From Chlorops oryzae (Eukaryota > Arthropoda > Insecta > Diptera > Chloropidae): 64,000 nt of DNA. The translations under genes were made by a program, and so were the position numbers. Location of the stretch: positions 23,388,296-23,452,295 of the forward strand of contig CM035808.1 of assembly GCA_020466095.1 (NCBI GenBank), given 5' to 3'. The stretch's first letter is position 1; each line of letters opens with the position of its first letter. Positions 25,066 through 37,331 of the stretch are shown here, piece after piece. The notes beneath the pieces are model-generated. The model worked only from the letters and a program-made list of their open reading frames with translations. It ran no database searches and was not told the origin of the DNA.

Positions 25066-25335
25066 CCCAGCGGCGAACAGTGCCTACCGCCTACAAAGTA
25101 TACGAGACAGTAAGCGACCTGCCTATTAATAGCAACAAAGTATACGAGATTGTAGGGGAATTGCCTACCATTAGCTCACTTTATGTGGTGGCGGTAGGCA
25201 TCCACTCTTAAAAAACGGTCAAGCTCGAACAAAAGTATACCAGGATGGTATATGAGGTCATATGCATTACCGAATACCGGCCTACGAAATGTGTTGCTTT
25301 CAACACTTCTGTAAGCAGCAATTTTCGCCGCTGGG
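25066..25335. mobile_element. TIR element with CCCAGCGGCGAA ends, TA flanks
   Basis: It starts CCCAGCGGCGAA and ends TTCGCCGCTGGG, with TA on both outer sides. The interior has two direct copies of AAAGTATACGAGA and inverted GCCTACCGCC / GGCGGTAGGC. A 270-bp non-autonomous DNA element is the likely explanation. Confidence 0.65.
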
Positions 25336-25605
25336 TAGTAGATATATTTATGTAGAATTGTTCCGACATAGAGACCGTCTCAAAGGTATGTGGTTGCTCA
25401 TATCCCGTTTGAATCGGATATATGATCGTAAATTGTTTTATGAAAAACTCTTGAGGATTTTTTTGACGTATTGTCGCAGTAGACACGAAGTCGTTAAATA
25501 GAAGCTCGCTTCCTTTTAGGTCAGCGTACCAATGATTGGATTTTATATCATCTCGCGTACTTCACTTCATGAAAATTCATTCAGATGCTGTTTGAACCCT
25601 ATTGG

Positions 25606-25789
25606 TGCCTTAGGACCATTTGGTCTAAAAGACAACATTTGTAAGGACGATATCTGGAGAATGATGAAATATATAAACTTTTTATGAATCGGGCATAAAA
25701 ATTGATTGCGTATAGAGCTCAAACTCTTTTTATTACCATGTAGTATTTTGTATGAAAAATAGACCGTGGACCAAATGGTCCTTAAGGCA
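25606..25789. mobile_element. Short MITE with TGCCTTAGGACCATTTGG ends
   Basis: The left end TGCCTTAGGACCATTTGG is mirrored on the right by CCAAATGGTCCTTAAGGCA, with one extra base. No coding content. A target duplication is not clear. Confidence 0.6.
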
Positions 25790-26648
25790 TTTAGTGTAAT
25801 TTTTTTTTAGGATAACTGCAATGTTCAAACATTTCTAAGGGAGCTCCAGAACCCATAACAACCCATAAGTTGCAAATTTAAAATTTTATAATATTTTTTA
25901 GCACCACTACCTCGTCATTCTAGTTAAATATACTGAAATTATTCAATTCTATTTGACATTATTTCAAATAAATAAGTTAAAATTTTGAGCTCTCGTGTCA
26001 CTTGAGGAGGCTACGCGTACGAAATTATAAAAGCTTCATAAACATTGAAGCAAGTACGCGTGCCCGGATCACTGTACGAGTATTAGTATATTAACCCTAT
26101 TTGAAGAAATAAAAAAAATTCCAGGTTATATCAATTCATAGAGAATTTATCCAATTAATAGGCACAGAGCACATTTTTGGGTATGGAAATTTCTAAAATT
26201 TCATATTCTACAGAACTCACCAGACGTTCTTGATGTTTTGCACATGTGTTTTTTTTGTTAAGCATTGACAATGACAGTGACGAAGAATTGGTTTTAACAG
26301 AGTTCATCACACTTGCTATAATAAACAGTTAAACTGTGCAAATAAGACTGCACAGAGAAAAAAATCAACCAGAAAGTTGATTAAATCAAAAGGAAAAGCA
26401 AACAAAACGGCTTCAACAAGGAATATTTTTAATTCAAAAATTTTTATTGTTGGAAAAAAAATTTTCAATCAACCATTTTTCAGGTTGAATTGACAGGATA
26501 ATTTTCAAAAATGGATTTAAATTTAAATTGTTGAACTAACCACGGACATAATTGAAATGACAAGATAATTTTTAAAATAAAAAAAAAAATTCCTAAAATA
26601 CCTATAAAAGAAGAAATGTCAAAAAAAGTTTATTAAACGTTCAAATGG

Positions 26649-27094
26649 CCACAGAGCAGGGTTCGGACTATACTCCGATCGGAGTAGATCTACTCCGTTT
26701 TTTTAAAATTTTTGAAATCTACTCCGCCACTACCCTATACCTGAAATCTACTCCGATTTTTTCACTTCACCAAACTCAAAATATTTTTGTCTATGTCACG
26801 ATTTAGACGTAATGAGAACGAGTTTTTTGTTTTCCCTCGTTCGCAAACAAAGTGTTGTTTTCCATACAGATATCTCTGTATCTAAATCTTGACTGATGGA
26901 GATAAAAAAAAATGTAAGTAATATGTAAATGTAAGTTATAAATGTTTGCTTCAAATAAATTGTTGACCTTTTTTTTTTTTGTTGGTGCGAAAATGAGAAA
27001 TTCTAATTTACTACCCAAAAATTCATTTCTACTCCGATTTTTGTGGTCTTCTACTACGAAATGGGATTTCCGTAGTCCGAACACTGCCACAGAG
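26649..27094. mobile_element. hAT-type MITE, family 2, copy 1 (element 26,657-27,086)
   Basis: The 430-bp element starts CAGGGTTCGGACTAT and ends GTAGTCCGAACACTG. It is flanked on both sides by CCACAGAG, a perfect 8-bp target duplication. It carries ACTCCGATCGGAGT (palindromic) and repeated CTACTCCG motifs. A second copy is at 51,403-51,834. No transposase frame. Confidence 0.93.
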
Positions 27095-27537
27095 CCCTCT
27101 GCTGAACATAGCCCCAAAAAAAGCCATCGGATGGACTTCAACCGATTTTGTTACTCCGTTGTCGTGCGACTGCTTTCGCAATGCTTAAAAAGTTCTATTT
27201 TATAAAACTGAGAATTATAGGGAACGAAAAGAAATGTAATTAAACATATTTCCTTTATAACAACCAAAAATGTTGTTGACTCAACAATTTTTCTTTTGAA
27301 ATTTTTGTTCTGCTCGAAAATCAAAAGGACTGTGAATAACAATGCGCCCTTTTAAAAAAATCATGGTTAAGTTCGCTCAGTGTGAGTGAAGCAAAATTTA
27401 GTTCAACTAAATATATCATATTATTCTAATTGTTATAGAAATTAGAATTTGCTTTTCACCCATTATGGGACACGGTGTGAACTCTTTTCGGGACACCAAT
27501 TTATTTGTCTACAAAAATGAAAAATATGCTCCCAGCA

Positions 27538-27870
27538 AGCATTTTGCAAATAGTCATATTTATGAGTCCGAAGTGAGTACGAATTGAGTCCGAATTGAGT
27601 CCGAAGTGAGTCCAAAGTGAGCTTTAAATGAGTCTAGCACAAGTGGGAAATATGAAGGTCAATATAAAGTCCAAAACGAAATTCAAATGAGTCCGAAATT
27701 CTTGGAGCATATGATCCTCAGAATCCTGAGTCCGAAATTACTTTAAAATGTGTCCAAAATGAGTCCAGCACAAGTGGGAAATATGAAGGTCAGAAATATG
27801 AGTCCAAAATGAAATACAAATGTGTCCGAAATACTTACAAAACATGAATCTCAGAAAGATGAGTCTGAAA
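27538..27870. repeat. Degenerate tandem GAGTCCGAA repeat
   Basis: The stretch opens CCCAGCAAGCATTTTG, like the CCCAGCAAACA element ends. It then repeats GAGTCCGAA(A/G)TGAGTCC with drift, including two copies of CACAAGTGGGAAATATGAAG. The far terminal repeat was not found, so this looks like a one-ended or decayed copy of the family at 5,611 and 33,434. Confidence 0.55.
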
Positions 27871-29693
27871 AAACACTAGAGTGTTTTTAATCTCTGGGGT
27901 AAGGAGATATGTAGGTACATGCGATATAAATAATTTGATGATATTTTTTCAAAACTTTGTTTACCCAAAGGCAGAAAAGCGCCCCGCTAGATCGAGATAT
28001 ACATATGTATATGCACATAAATCGTCCTCACGCCCGTATCGACTGGCCAGCGATATGTATCACATGAATGTGCTTGCACGCAAAATGTGTTATGGCATTT
28101 TGTTTTAAAGACCATATCACTAAATTATTTACATTACGAATACACCTCCGCTTATCCCATAGACTTTCATCTGAAATATTCAAGCGCAACTAAACAATGA
28201 CTACTTAAATAATAAAAGAAATAAACAAACATTAAAGAAAAAAAAAAAACGGAAAAGTACTTAATTTTTATTTGAACAACACTAAAAAAAAAACACTAAA
28301 AAGTTCTTCGTTATTTTATCGAGCAGAATTTTTAGGCTTTTGCTTATATTATTTCACTAACACAAAGCTGAAGGTTATATAAGGACGCGTACATACATTA
28401 TTTCCTTGCTTGTTTATTCACGTATACATTTTTTTCCTTTGATTATTTATTTTTATATTTATTTATTCAATCATTTAACATATCTCTGTTTTAATACATA
28501 TACCATATGTACATACATTTAGCCATCATCAACAATTCTCAATTATTGGCTGTCTAAAAACTTTAAATAAATCGAAATCACACCTTTTTTTCAAACAAAA
28601 GACCTTTAGCATTAGAAAGTAGCTTTGGAATTGTATTTTTGTTGTGAATAAATCAATTAGAATGAGCATTAAATCAATGATTTATGATCGTTAACGAGCG
28701 CACTTCGAACTAAGTTGCAAGTGGGTGATCTAAAGTCGGCCTAACCTGACTTATTTATACCCAGCTTTTGAAACTTTTTTGCTGCAAAAAAGAAATATCG
28801 ATAGGATATATGGTCGCAGGATACTTTTTTGCTTAGGCAAAAGACATTTCTATGAATCTCTTAGCTACGTGCCGGGCGAGTGTCAACCGATTTCTCGGAA
28901 ATAACGACTAACATTCATATATAATCTCCACCCACTTTTTCATAGTCAACTTAATTATGAGTTGGAATTCTCTTGGAACTTACAAAAATAATTTTAAAAA
29001 ATTTTTCTTCTTTTTCGGAGACGTTTTCCTATGAGACTTTCATTCATTCACTTAAGTAACAATGCAATATGGGTATTTCCAGAAAGATGTAAACTTTTTG
29101 TCACGTCCGAGCATATCTAATTGCCTTTCTGATCTGCATAAAATTTTGATTATTATAAAAGTCCGGGAGAGCTGCGCGATAATAGTTAGAACCAAAGTTA
29201 CCATTTTCCACATTCTTTAATTCGGGACATAAAATTGCTAAAGTAACTGTCACGTCCGTTGTGTAACTATGTAAGGTGGATCTCAAATTGCAGGAATTTT
29301 TCTTAAACTCATTTGTTAAACGTTCAGGCGTGATCGTGGACCCTGGGTTGATGATCCTGAGTGCCCAGCAATGCCGATGTATTGCTCTTCTTCTTTTTCT
29401 TCTTCTTCTCCTATTTAACCCCTATTTGCCTTTTTTCGGACTCGCTCGTGCTCTTCCTGAGGTGTGGGTGTGTGATATCAGCACCCATCTGCAGGCATTC
29501 CGATTCTGTATCATGTCATCGCTGAGAGCCATTCTTTTGCTGATATTTTTTCATCTGACAGATCGATGTATTTTACGGTCTTTTTCTGCCGTCCGTCCGT
29601 TTGCTGGAACAGTTGGTGATATTGCTCATTTTTGAGGTACTCTCCGGCGGTCGCCTTTGAAGACGGTAACACCATCGCATCTGACTAACATTG
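27871..29693. other. Gene-free AT-rich stretch
   Basis: No gene is supported. The 119-codon frame at 29,276-29,635 has a Leu-rich run from a CTTCTT repeat and no recognisable family. Confidence 0.4.
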
Positions 29694-30643
29694 CCCAACA
29701 AACCAAATGTAAATGTTAGGCAACAAATTAGTTCAAAAAACTTTTTGTAACATAATATATAAGTGATTTATAAAAACTTACAAAAATCCTTATAAAAAAC
29801 TTTTTGTAACTCTAAAATCCAATTTAAAAATCACTTACAAATATCTCTAAAATAAATTTTTATAAACATTAAATATAAACATTTACCTTATAAAACGGTT
29901 GCTTTGCTAGCATTAACAAGCTTTTCAAAACTTGTCTTGCTGCTATAAAAAAAGCACCGCTATGTGAATAAATTGTTAAGAATTTTTGACAAACCGCGAG
30001 TATTGCAGTCTTTTGCTCTTGCGCTTGTTTATTTATGTGGAAATTTCAAGTGACAAGCATCGCGTGCGCATAAAAGGTCATAAAATTAAAAATTATAAAA
30101 ATAATTAATGAATGATTTTAATGAATGCTTGTTAAACAAAAATTTAGTTTAGGATGTTTAACTATAATAAGGTTCTTTTTACTTTTTACTTAAAGTGTTT
30201 GTTTTATAAAAATTTAATAAATGTTTGCTAAAGAAAAATATGTTTGTTTTTTTTTGGAGAAAAGAATTTGTGCAAGCTTGGAAAACGTTTACTAGCTCAC
30301 TTACAAAACCTTTTCTTGTAAATAGGAAGTGTTCGTTTTTACAACTTATTTTCCACCGTATATAAAGAACCTTTAAAAAGCATTACAAAACATTTAAAAT
30401 TATAGTTTTCAAAGGGAAAATATAAGCTTCCCAAATGTCTTTTGCAAGCACTACAAAACTTTAAAATAAACGTTTTGTAAACAAAATGATAAGCTTATAA
30501 AAAGGGGTGCCGTTTCGTTGGTTTTTCGCTTATACTGATATGTTTTTAAAACGAACTTCAAAGGTTTTGGAAACTTATTGTAAGCCTAGGCTTGAGTTGA
30601 CAAGCTTTAAAAAAGCTTATTTTTAGTGAAATTGTTTGTTGGG
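29694..30643. mobile_element. Long TIR element with CCCAACAAAC ends
   Basis: It begins CCCAACAAACC and ends GTTTGTTGGG. The interior is AT-rich with many degenerate AAAACTTTTTGTAA / TTACAAAA units, so much of it can fold back. Length is 950 bp with no transposase. Flanks are TG on both sides, so a TA target is not shown for this copy. Confidence 0.5.
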
Positions 30644-32818
30644 TGAGCGCTTCATTTATTAGTATATGACTGAATAAGCTGTCTCGGATATGTTTGCTCT
30701 TAATGTGATCAAGTTTGGTCACACTCGTCGTAGTCCTTTCCGGTGTATTGTCTACTGCTCAAATTGGTTCACCCGTTTTGGAGTAGATCCGACGAGATGT
30801 TCAAGTCAACAAACTGTTACAAGAGCTGCACAAAACTTATATACCCTACTACTAGAGCTGAATTTATCAACCTATCTGAATACATATTTAACGTTCTCAA
30901 TTTCCAGTTGAAAGCCTATGTAGCTTTCCATAACAGAAACCCAGATATATACCCATAAAAAAAAAATTTCGGCCGTATTTTTTTCTAATTCATCAAATGA
31001 GACTTAATTATTTCATTAGTCGGGAGCTCACTCTTCAATTAGGCATATTCATTTAAGTACTTACATTCATGAAAATCGGTAGATGATAACATAGGTACAA
31101 AAATAACATTGTTTTTCATCTTTGTCGCAATGTTTAATTGAGGCTTAATTATATAATTTGTTGAATATAAATCACAAAATATTTATGCGCATAATTTCGA
31201 CGAGATCAAAGCGAAATGGATATTTTTCCTTTTGCGATTTTCACGTGCTAATTGCCAATTCAGCTCATCGCACTGCAACATGTTCGTGCTTGGATTTCTA
31301 GCACATCTCAATCTCTCCTTTTATTTTAAATACCGCAAAAAAAAAGAAAAACAAAACAAAACTTAGTCAGCTTCCAGCATAACCTCAAGATAATGCCTAT
31401 TGAATTTTCGCTTTCAGGTCAATTCAGAGTCTTCAAAGAGAAAAATAAAAAAATAAAAAAATAAAAACTATTATCAGGAAGTATTGTATTTGTTAAACGA
31501 GACTGAGCTCGCCACTTCGGATTCTCAGTTGAGCGGATAAGCGGACAGAGTCTGAGCGTGATAGGCTCTTTTCATGGCAAAACAATCAGTCAGCACTTTG
31601 TGTTTGCAAGCACAGATATACATATATTGTATGTATATTTTTGTATTTATATACATATACATATATATAATATATGGGTGTGTGAAAGAATGTTTATAAG
31701 AATTCATCTCTAGTGCGTTTAATATTGTAGTTAATAACCATATAGACCTACCATTGAGCTTTGCAAGTGCCAATAAATCTTGTAAGCCCGATCGCTTTCA
31801 CAACAACCTTATATAAAATTGTTTGCATTTATTTATGGATTTTCTAAAGCCTTCGTTAACACTTCAACACCCAGTTATTTATTTAATAATTAACATTCGA
31901 CTTCATGACTCAACGCAAATAAATTTGGCAAGAGTTATCAGCGGCATTGTAAAATTTAACTCTTCGATTGCCAGTGCCACCTGCAGGTTACAGAGGTTTC
32001 TTTTTTATGCCAATCGGCAATTTTTTTATCAATATTTCATGACTTCTCGTCCATTTAAGCTAATTACTAACACTGTTTTATTATTTTGCTCTGGCAGCAC
32101 TAACCGACATTTGCATTTCCGGTTGTCACCAGTGCAACTTATTTATTGTCTTTGGATGTAACTTATGATGGCAACAAAAAAAAAACTCTTAGCATATTGC
32201 TAAGGCGTTGAAAGTAATATTTTCAAATTTTTATATTTTCAAAATATGCTGGATCGCCTGTAGGTGGCCCACCATTCAAATAAATGGGTTAAACATTTTT
32301 TTTTATTTTTTATTTTTTCTCACCAAGAAATCATTTTATTTTATTTTTGTGGAAAATAAGTGAAAAATTGGCATAAGCTTGGACACAGGAATTGAAGAGT
32401 TAAGAGCAAAAATAATTTAAGGTTTTTAGTTTATGCTTTACCTATAGGAAATGTTCGAACATCAAATGAGCATGAGCAATATGTTTGTTAAAGCGAAATT
32501 CTCCAAAAAAAAAAAGAGTACCTTTTATCCTTTTTATAAAAATGAGAGATTTCAAACGATTTTTGGCACCTGCTTGAAACGAATTGTTTCAATCTCCTAA
32601 AATAAAACCTTCCAATCCGGAATAGGCTCCTAAATGAGTAACTTATCAAGTAACCCATGAAAACTAGAATCTCTCATTAAATATATCGAATATATATCAT
32701 CACAGTTGTTGTTGGGAAAACCGCGCAACTGATCTAACAGCAGAAATTTCATATTTTCTTATAGATATGTTCTTTCAGGTTTAAGCTTCGACGCTCTCTT
32801 CAAGAACATATTTCCTAG
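30644..32818. other. Gene-free AT-rich stretch
   Basis: No supported gene. There is a TATACATATACATATATA microsatellite at about 31,650 and an A-rich run at 31,440-31,470. Confidence 0.4.
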
Positions 32819-33394
32819 CAGTGTTGGAAAATGGAAATTTCAGTGTGTACCTAAAATGATCCATAAATTGTACCTAAATATAGTAAAGTGTACCTAATAT
32901 ACCCAGCCGGAATTTTTCTCATAAATGGTAAATTCATTCATGTTTTCACCCAAGACATCAAGGGGAATATTTGAGTACTTCTCAAATCTGATGACATGGT
33001 CATTGAATGGAGATGTTATTCATACCAATTCTAATGGAAATGTCATCGAGAGAAGGTGTTATTCACTCCCGAACGATGACATTGTCTTGCAAAACGAGAG
33101 GTACCTACTGATACGATGAAGTAATCTATTCCAATTTCGATGACCAACCCGTGACATATTTATATTCTTATGACGGCCAATGCCGATTCTGTCTAAATTT
33201 CATGAGAATGTTGCAATAGAATCAGTTATAGTCGCGGATAACCACAGCAGACCTTTCACCATTTCATTCACTAACAAAATTTCTTCCTCTTGAAATTGTA
33301 CCTAAAATGGACAAATTGTACCTAATGTACCTTTGAAGTGAAAAAGGGCCGAAAAAGGTACAATTACACCTACTTTTCCAACACTGTTTCCTAG
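32811..33394. mobile_element. hAT-type MITE, family 1, copy 2 (element 32,819-33,386)
   Basis: Same 568-bp length as the copy at 4,631-5,198, and nearly identical. The differences I could see include a G for A near 33,040, an A for G near 33,228 and a T for C near the right end. It is flanked by TTTCCTAG on both sides, a perfect 8-bp target duplication. Ends are CAGTGTTGGAAAA and TTTTCCAACACTG. Confidence 0.93.
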
Positions 33395-33433
33395 TGTGCA
33401 TCAAATATATATATATTTGTGCGCTAAAGCCTA

Positions 33434-33933
33434 CCCAGCAAACATTCTGAAGTCCTAAATGAATCATAGACACAATGGCTCCAAATTCAGAGTTGGAGCC
33501 CTCATTTTATTCTCTTTTAAGAACTCATAAATAGCGTGTTACCCTTCTTGCGCAGTTCGTCCAATATGAGTCCAATTTATACGTTGAATGGGTCTATTGT
33601 AAAGTCATATATAGTTCCATCCATACTAATATATGACTGGGATTTATTCTCATTTCAGACTCATTTAACAGAGACTCTTATGTCTCACATTTTTAAGAGT
33701 CATTTCGGATTCATTTAGGATTCATATGCTTGAGCTGCTTTGAAAGTTATTGCCGTGCGGAGTTGGCGTTAAACTGTAGGTCCCACTCTTCCTTCTAAAG
33801 CTATATACACAGCGACAGGTCGGCTGTAAGAAAAATTTCGTCGCATTATTAAGACCACAAAGCGTACCCCATTGTAAATGTTCACAATCATTTTGCATTG
33901 ACAAACATGATCACTCCTAAAATGTTTGCTAGG
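33434..33933. mobile_element. TA-flanked TIR element, CCCAGCAAACA ends (copy B)
   Basis: It starts CCCAGCAAACATTCTGAAG and ends AAAATGTTTGCTAGG, with TA outside both ends. The interior has CTAAATGAATC and GATTCATTTAGGATTC motifs like copy A. It lies 47 bp from the hAT MITE on its left. Non-autonomous, 500 bp. Confidence 0.65.
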
Positions 33934-34387
33934 TAAACATTATTTTCTTATGTGAAATCTAAAGATAATGGTTTGTGTTTTCTACTTCTTAAAAAATAGA
34001 CGTTACGTGATAAACATAGAACGTAGCATTGAAAAAATTTTAGATTGGCTTGCGAAGGTGTTCAACATTTAATGTAATTGGGGTTTCTTTTTCAAAACTA
34101 CCTTCTGGAGGCATGCCCGTAGTAGACCGACTTTGCGTGGGGGGAAAGTGTTTCGGTCTTCCATAAGCTGTTTAAACTTTCAACAAAATTTTTTTTTTTT
34201 TTTTCATTGAACCTGGAGGAGAGCATTTCAATCTTTAGAATAGTTTCATCCATTTTCTCAAAATGTTTTTTTTTTTTTTTTTTTTTAATATTACACATAA
34301 AAATTTTTAATAAATAAATAAATAATTAATTATAAATAATTATTTTTCTAATGCAAAATTTTTTTCGAATTTTCTTCCGTTTTGCAG
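33934..34387. other. Gene-free stretch upstream of the SV2-like gene
   Basis: Poly-T runs at about 34,188-34,204 and 34,267-34,287. It ends in CTTCCGTTTTGCAG, a good splice acceptor, so at least its end is likely intron. Confidence 0.45.
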
Positions 34388-34552
34388 ATCGATAAAACCC
34401 GAAAGATCGAGAAGACCAAACGAGCCAAAGATTATTAAGTTATTTTAGTATCAAGTACAAGCTATTTTCTAAACTTTCTCATTCAAAATAAAAATTTTTC
34501 GACTCGATCATCGAAGCGAGCAGAAGAAAAACACAAACACCGAACTCATAGA
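34388..34552 (+). other. Probable 5' UTR part of the first coding exon of the SV2-like gene
   Basis: A pyrimidine-rich tract ending TTTTGCAG at 34,387 is followed by GATC and AG-rich non-coding sequence up to the start codon at 34,553. The acceptor implies an upstream non-coding exon that I cannot place firmly. It could also be a chance AG. Confidence 0.4.
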
Positions 34553-36777
34553 ATGGTAGAAGGTGATTCGCATAAAAATTCAAGTGGTAGTAAGTTTTGA
34601 TTGAGACCGCCCGAAATTCCATGTTTGTATTGATTTTTTTGGTTTTTTGTTTTTGTTTTTGGTTTTTTGTTTTTTCTTTTTTTTTTTTTCTTTTGTTTAT
34701 TGCGCAGCTTATAATGTAGAAGCTGGCCTACAACCGAACTTCAACAGCAGCAGCAACAATTCAAACGTCAATTCCATCGACAATCGTTCGATTCTGCAGC
34801 CCTATTCGCTGAACACTGATAGCGAGAATAGCAAGGATCCCGAATATAAATTCGCAGTCGTCAATCCGGCGTACGAGAACGATAGCAAACATGATATAGA
34901 AAAGGGAGGCAATAATGGTATCAATAGCCTCGTTGCCGTTGCCTCATCAAATGGCGGCGGTGGCGGCAACGATGGTGGCCGTTCGACAACCAATACCGGA
35001 ATTCGTGCTGGTTTCGAGCAGGCCATCGAATTGTGCGGCTATGGCAAATTCCATTATATTCTCTTAGCCATTTGTGGTCTGGTTAGCACTAGCGAGGAAA
35101 TGGACGTCATTTCGATGTCGTTCATTTTACCTTCGGCCCAGTGCGATCTGAACTTGAACACAAGCACCAAGGGCTGGCTCAATTCGATCATCTTTATTGG
35201 CATGATGGTCGGTGCCTATTTTTGGGGCAGCATTGCCGATTCAGTTGGTCGAAAAAAGGTGCTCATTGTGATTTCGTTCATGAATGGCTTCTGTATTGTG
35301 GCGTCATCGTTTTCACAAAACTACGAATCTTTCATGCTATTTCGTTTCCTAAACGGAGCGGCGTAAGTACATCATTTTTGAAATTTCCACCCAAACCACC
35401 ACCATAACCAGTAAATAGTAAATATGTATGTACACCTGTCTGTTCATGTCTCTATTGAAGAGGTTCTCATCAGAATAGAAAGTCCTGTATGATCCATACA
35501 TTCTATGTTCTTTGTATAAGTTGAATTTTTGTAATTTTTGTTTTTATCTTAGGCTCGGAGGCAGCGGTCCCGTTATCTGGTCGTACTTTGCCGAATTCCA
35601 GCCGAAAGCGAAGCGCGGTTCAATGTTGAGTTTCATGGCAGCTTTTTGGACGTTTGGTAATCTATTTGTCGCCGGTCTAGCTTGGCTAATCATTCCGACA
35701 GGCATTGGCTTCATAACACCACTCTTCGTTTACAATTCGTGGCGTATATTCCTGATGGTCTGTTCGTTGCCGTCATTCCTCGTGGCCTTCTTACTATTCT
35801 ATTTGCCTGAGTCACCGAAATTTCTACTCTCCAAGGGCAAACCCGAAAAGGCGCTGGCCATATTCCGCGGAATTTTCGTTACAAATACAAAGAAACCTGC
35901 CGAGCAATATACAGTTTCGGAATTAGCTATCGATGAGAAAATGTTACAGGATATCAAAGAGAGCCAGGAATCCATAAAGGGGAAATACAGTAAAATGGCT
36001 GCTGGCATGTTGGATCACAGCAAGCAATTGTTCTCATCGCCAATATTAAAGTTCACAATTGTCTCGATTACCATTAATTTCACCTTTCACATTGGCTATT
36101 ACGGCCTGATGATGTGGTTTCCCGAGTTGTTCAATCGTTTCGAGGAATATAGTACGAAATTCCCGAACAAGGAGGCGGGCGTTTGCACAGTCACCGAATA
36201 CGTTGTTGGGAACGTGCATAAGAATTCGGTCTGTTCGTCGCACATACCGCAGGCAGTGTTTATGGAATCACTCATATCGCTTGCGTCAGCGCTCCCTGCC
36301 AATTTGATCGCTATTCTTGGCATGGATCTGCTTGGTCGAAAGTTCTTCCTCATCTTCGGCACAATGACTGCGGGTGTTTGTTCGGCCGCAATGTACTTTG
36401 TTTACAGCTCGACACAGAATCTCATCGTTTCGGCGGTGTTTAGTGGTGCCATATCGGCGGCTAATGCCGCATTGGATTGCTTGATCACAGAGGTCTTCCC
36501 CACCCATTTGCGTGCCACTGGTGTCGCGATATCCATGGTTGCAGCTCGATTGGGTTAGTTTTTTTTTTTTTTCTTCGTTTTATAGAATATATCACATTAT
36601 ATAATAATATCATTTTTTAAATTAAATTTTGAAGGCGGTATCATCGGTAATATTGTGATTGCAACCCTACTGGATCAGTATTGTCCAGCTCCTACGTTCA
36701 TCGTTGCAGTATTGCTTGTCGGCGGCGGCCTCATGTGCCTCTTGCTACCCAACACAACACGGAAAGAATTGAACTAA
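34553..36777 (+). CDS. SV2-like major facilitator superfamily transporter
   Basis: The product is a 12-helix transporter of the synaptic vesicle glycoprotein 2-like branch of the MFS (organic ion transporter type). Insect members are mostly uncharacterised, and the substrate is unknown. Coding exons are 34,553-34,589, 34,708-35,362, 35,553-36,553 and 36,635-36,777; they join in frame to 611 aa with GT-AG introns. The long hydrophilic N-terminus (about 1-145) is Asn/Ser/Gly-rich. The first helix follows GYGKFHYILL. GSIADSVGRKK at 186-196 is MFS motif A, and PESPKFLL follows helix 6. The large extracellular loop between helices 7 and 8 that marks true SV2 proteins is short here. The start ATG has A at -3 and opens a 12-codon first exon; the in-frame ATG at 34,647 lies in intron. 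The gene converges on ari-1. Family call is firm; the exact orthologue (possibly Drosophila CG3168) is a guess. Confidence 0.93.
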
Positions 36778-37121
36778 GACCGCACAAGCTTGTTACATCG
36801 ATTTTATTAAGGATGAAGTGGAAACGGACAAACCTACTACTCGTAATATTAGGAATTGTTGTACTATATAAAAACTAGATACATACCTACATTTAAATTA
36901 AACTGCTAAACAATAATTAGTTGTGAAATTTCATTTAATCCACCATGAGGACCGGGTAAAAAGTTCTCGTCTGTATTGAATAAGATTCGATGGGTAGCAG
37001 TCCTATTTTGTATGCCAAAGCCGGAATAATTCTACTGTATTTATTTTTACTTCAAATTACGCCTTCAATCGTTTGACGCTGAACCATTAATTTTGTACGA
37101 AAGTCGATCGATAAGTTTGAT

Positions 37122-37127
37122 AATAAA
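37122..37127 (+). promoter_or_regulatory. Polyadenylation signal AATAAA, SV2-like gene
   Basis: AATAAA lies 345 bp after the stop codon at 36,777 and before the repeat block at 37,332. It is a plausible end for the transcript; no cleavage site is proven. Confidence 0.5.
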
Positions 37128-37331
37128 ATGGTAATTTCTGTTTTCTGATTTCGGGATACAAATCTTCAACTTTGCAGTACCAAGACGGCGTCATGGAGCC
37201 CTCGAGCAGCTATATGCTGTACTGGGAGGAGCTTTCCAGTTTTATTTTTCCATCATTTAGATCAAAATAATTGTTAAATTCGTTCCAGCTTTGGAGCTTA
37301 GAGGGATCATAAGTGCTGCATTTACAAACTT

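Noticed and set aside
29276..29635. 119-codon hydrophobic frame, candidate small membrane protein
   Set aside because: The Leu run comes from a CTTCTT-type repeat, and the remaining sequence has no homology or gene structure that I can see.
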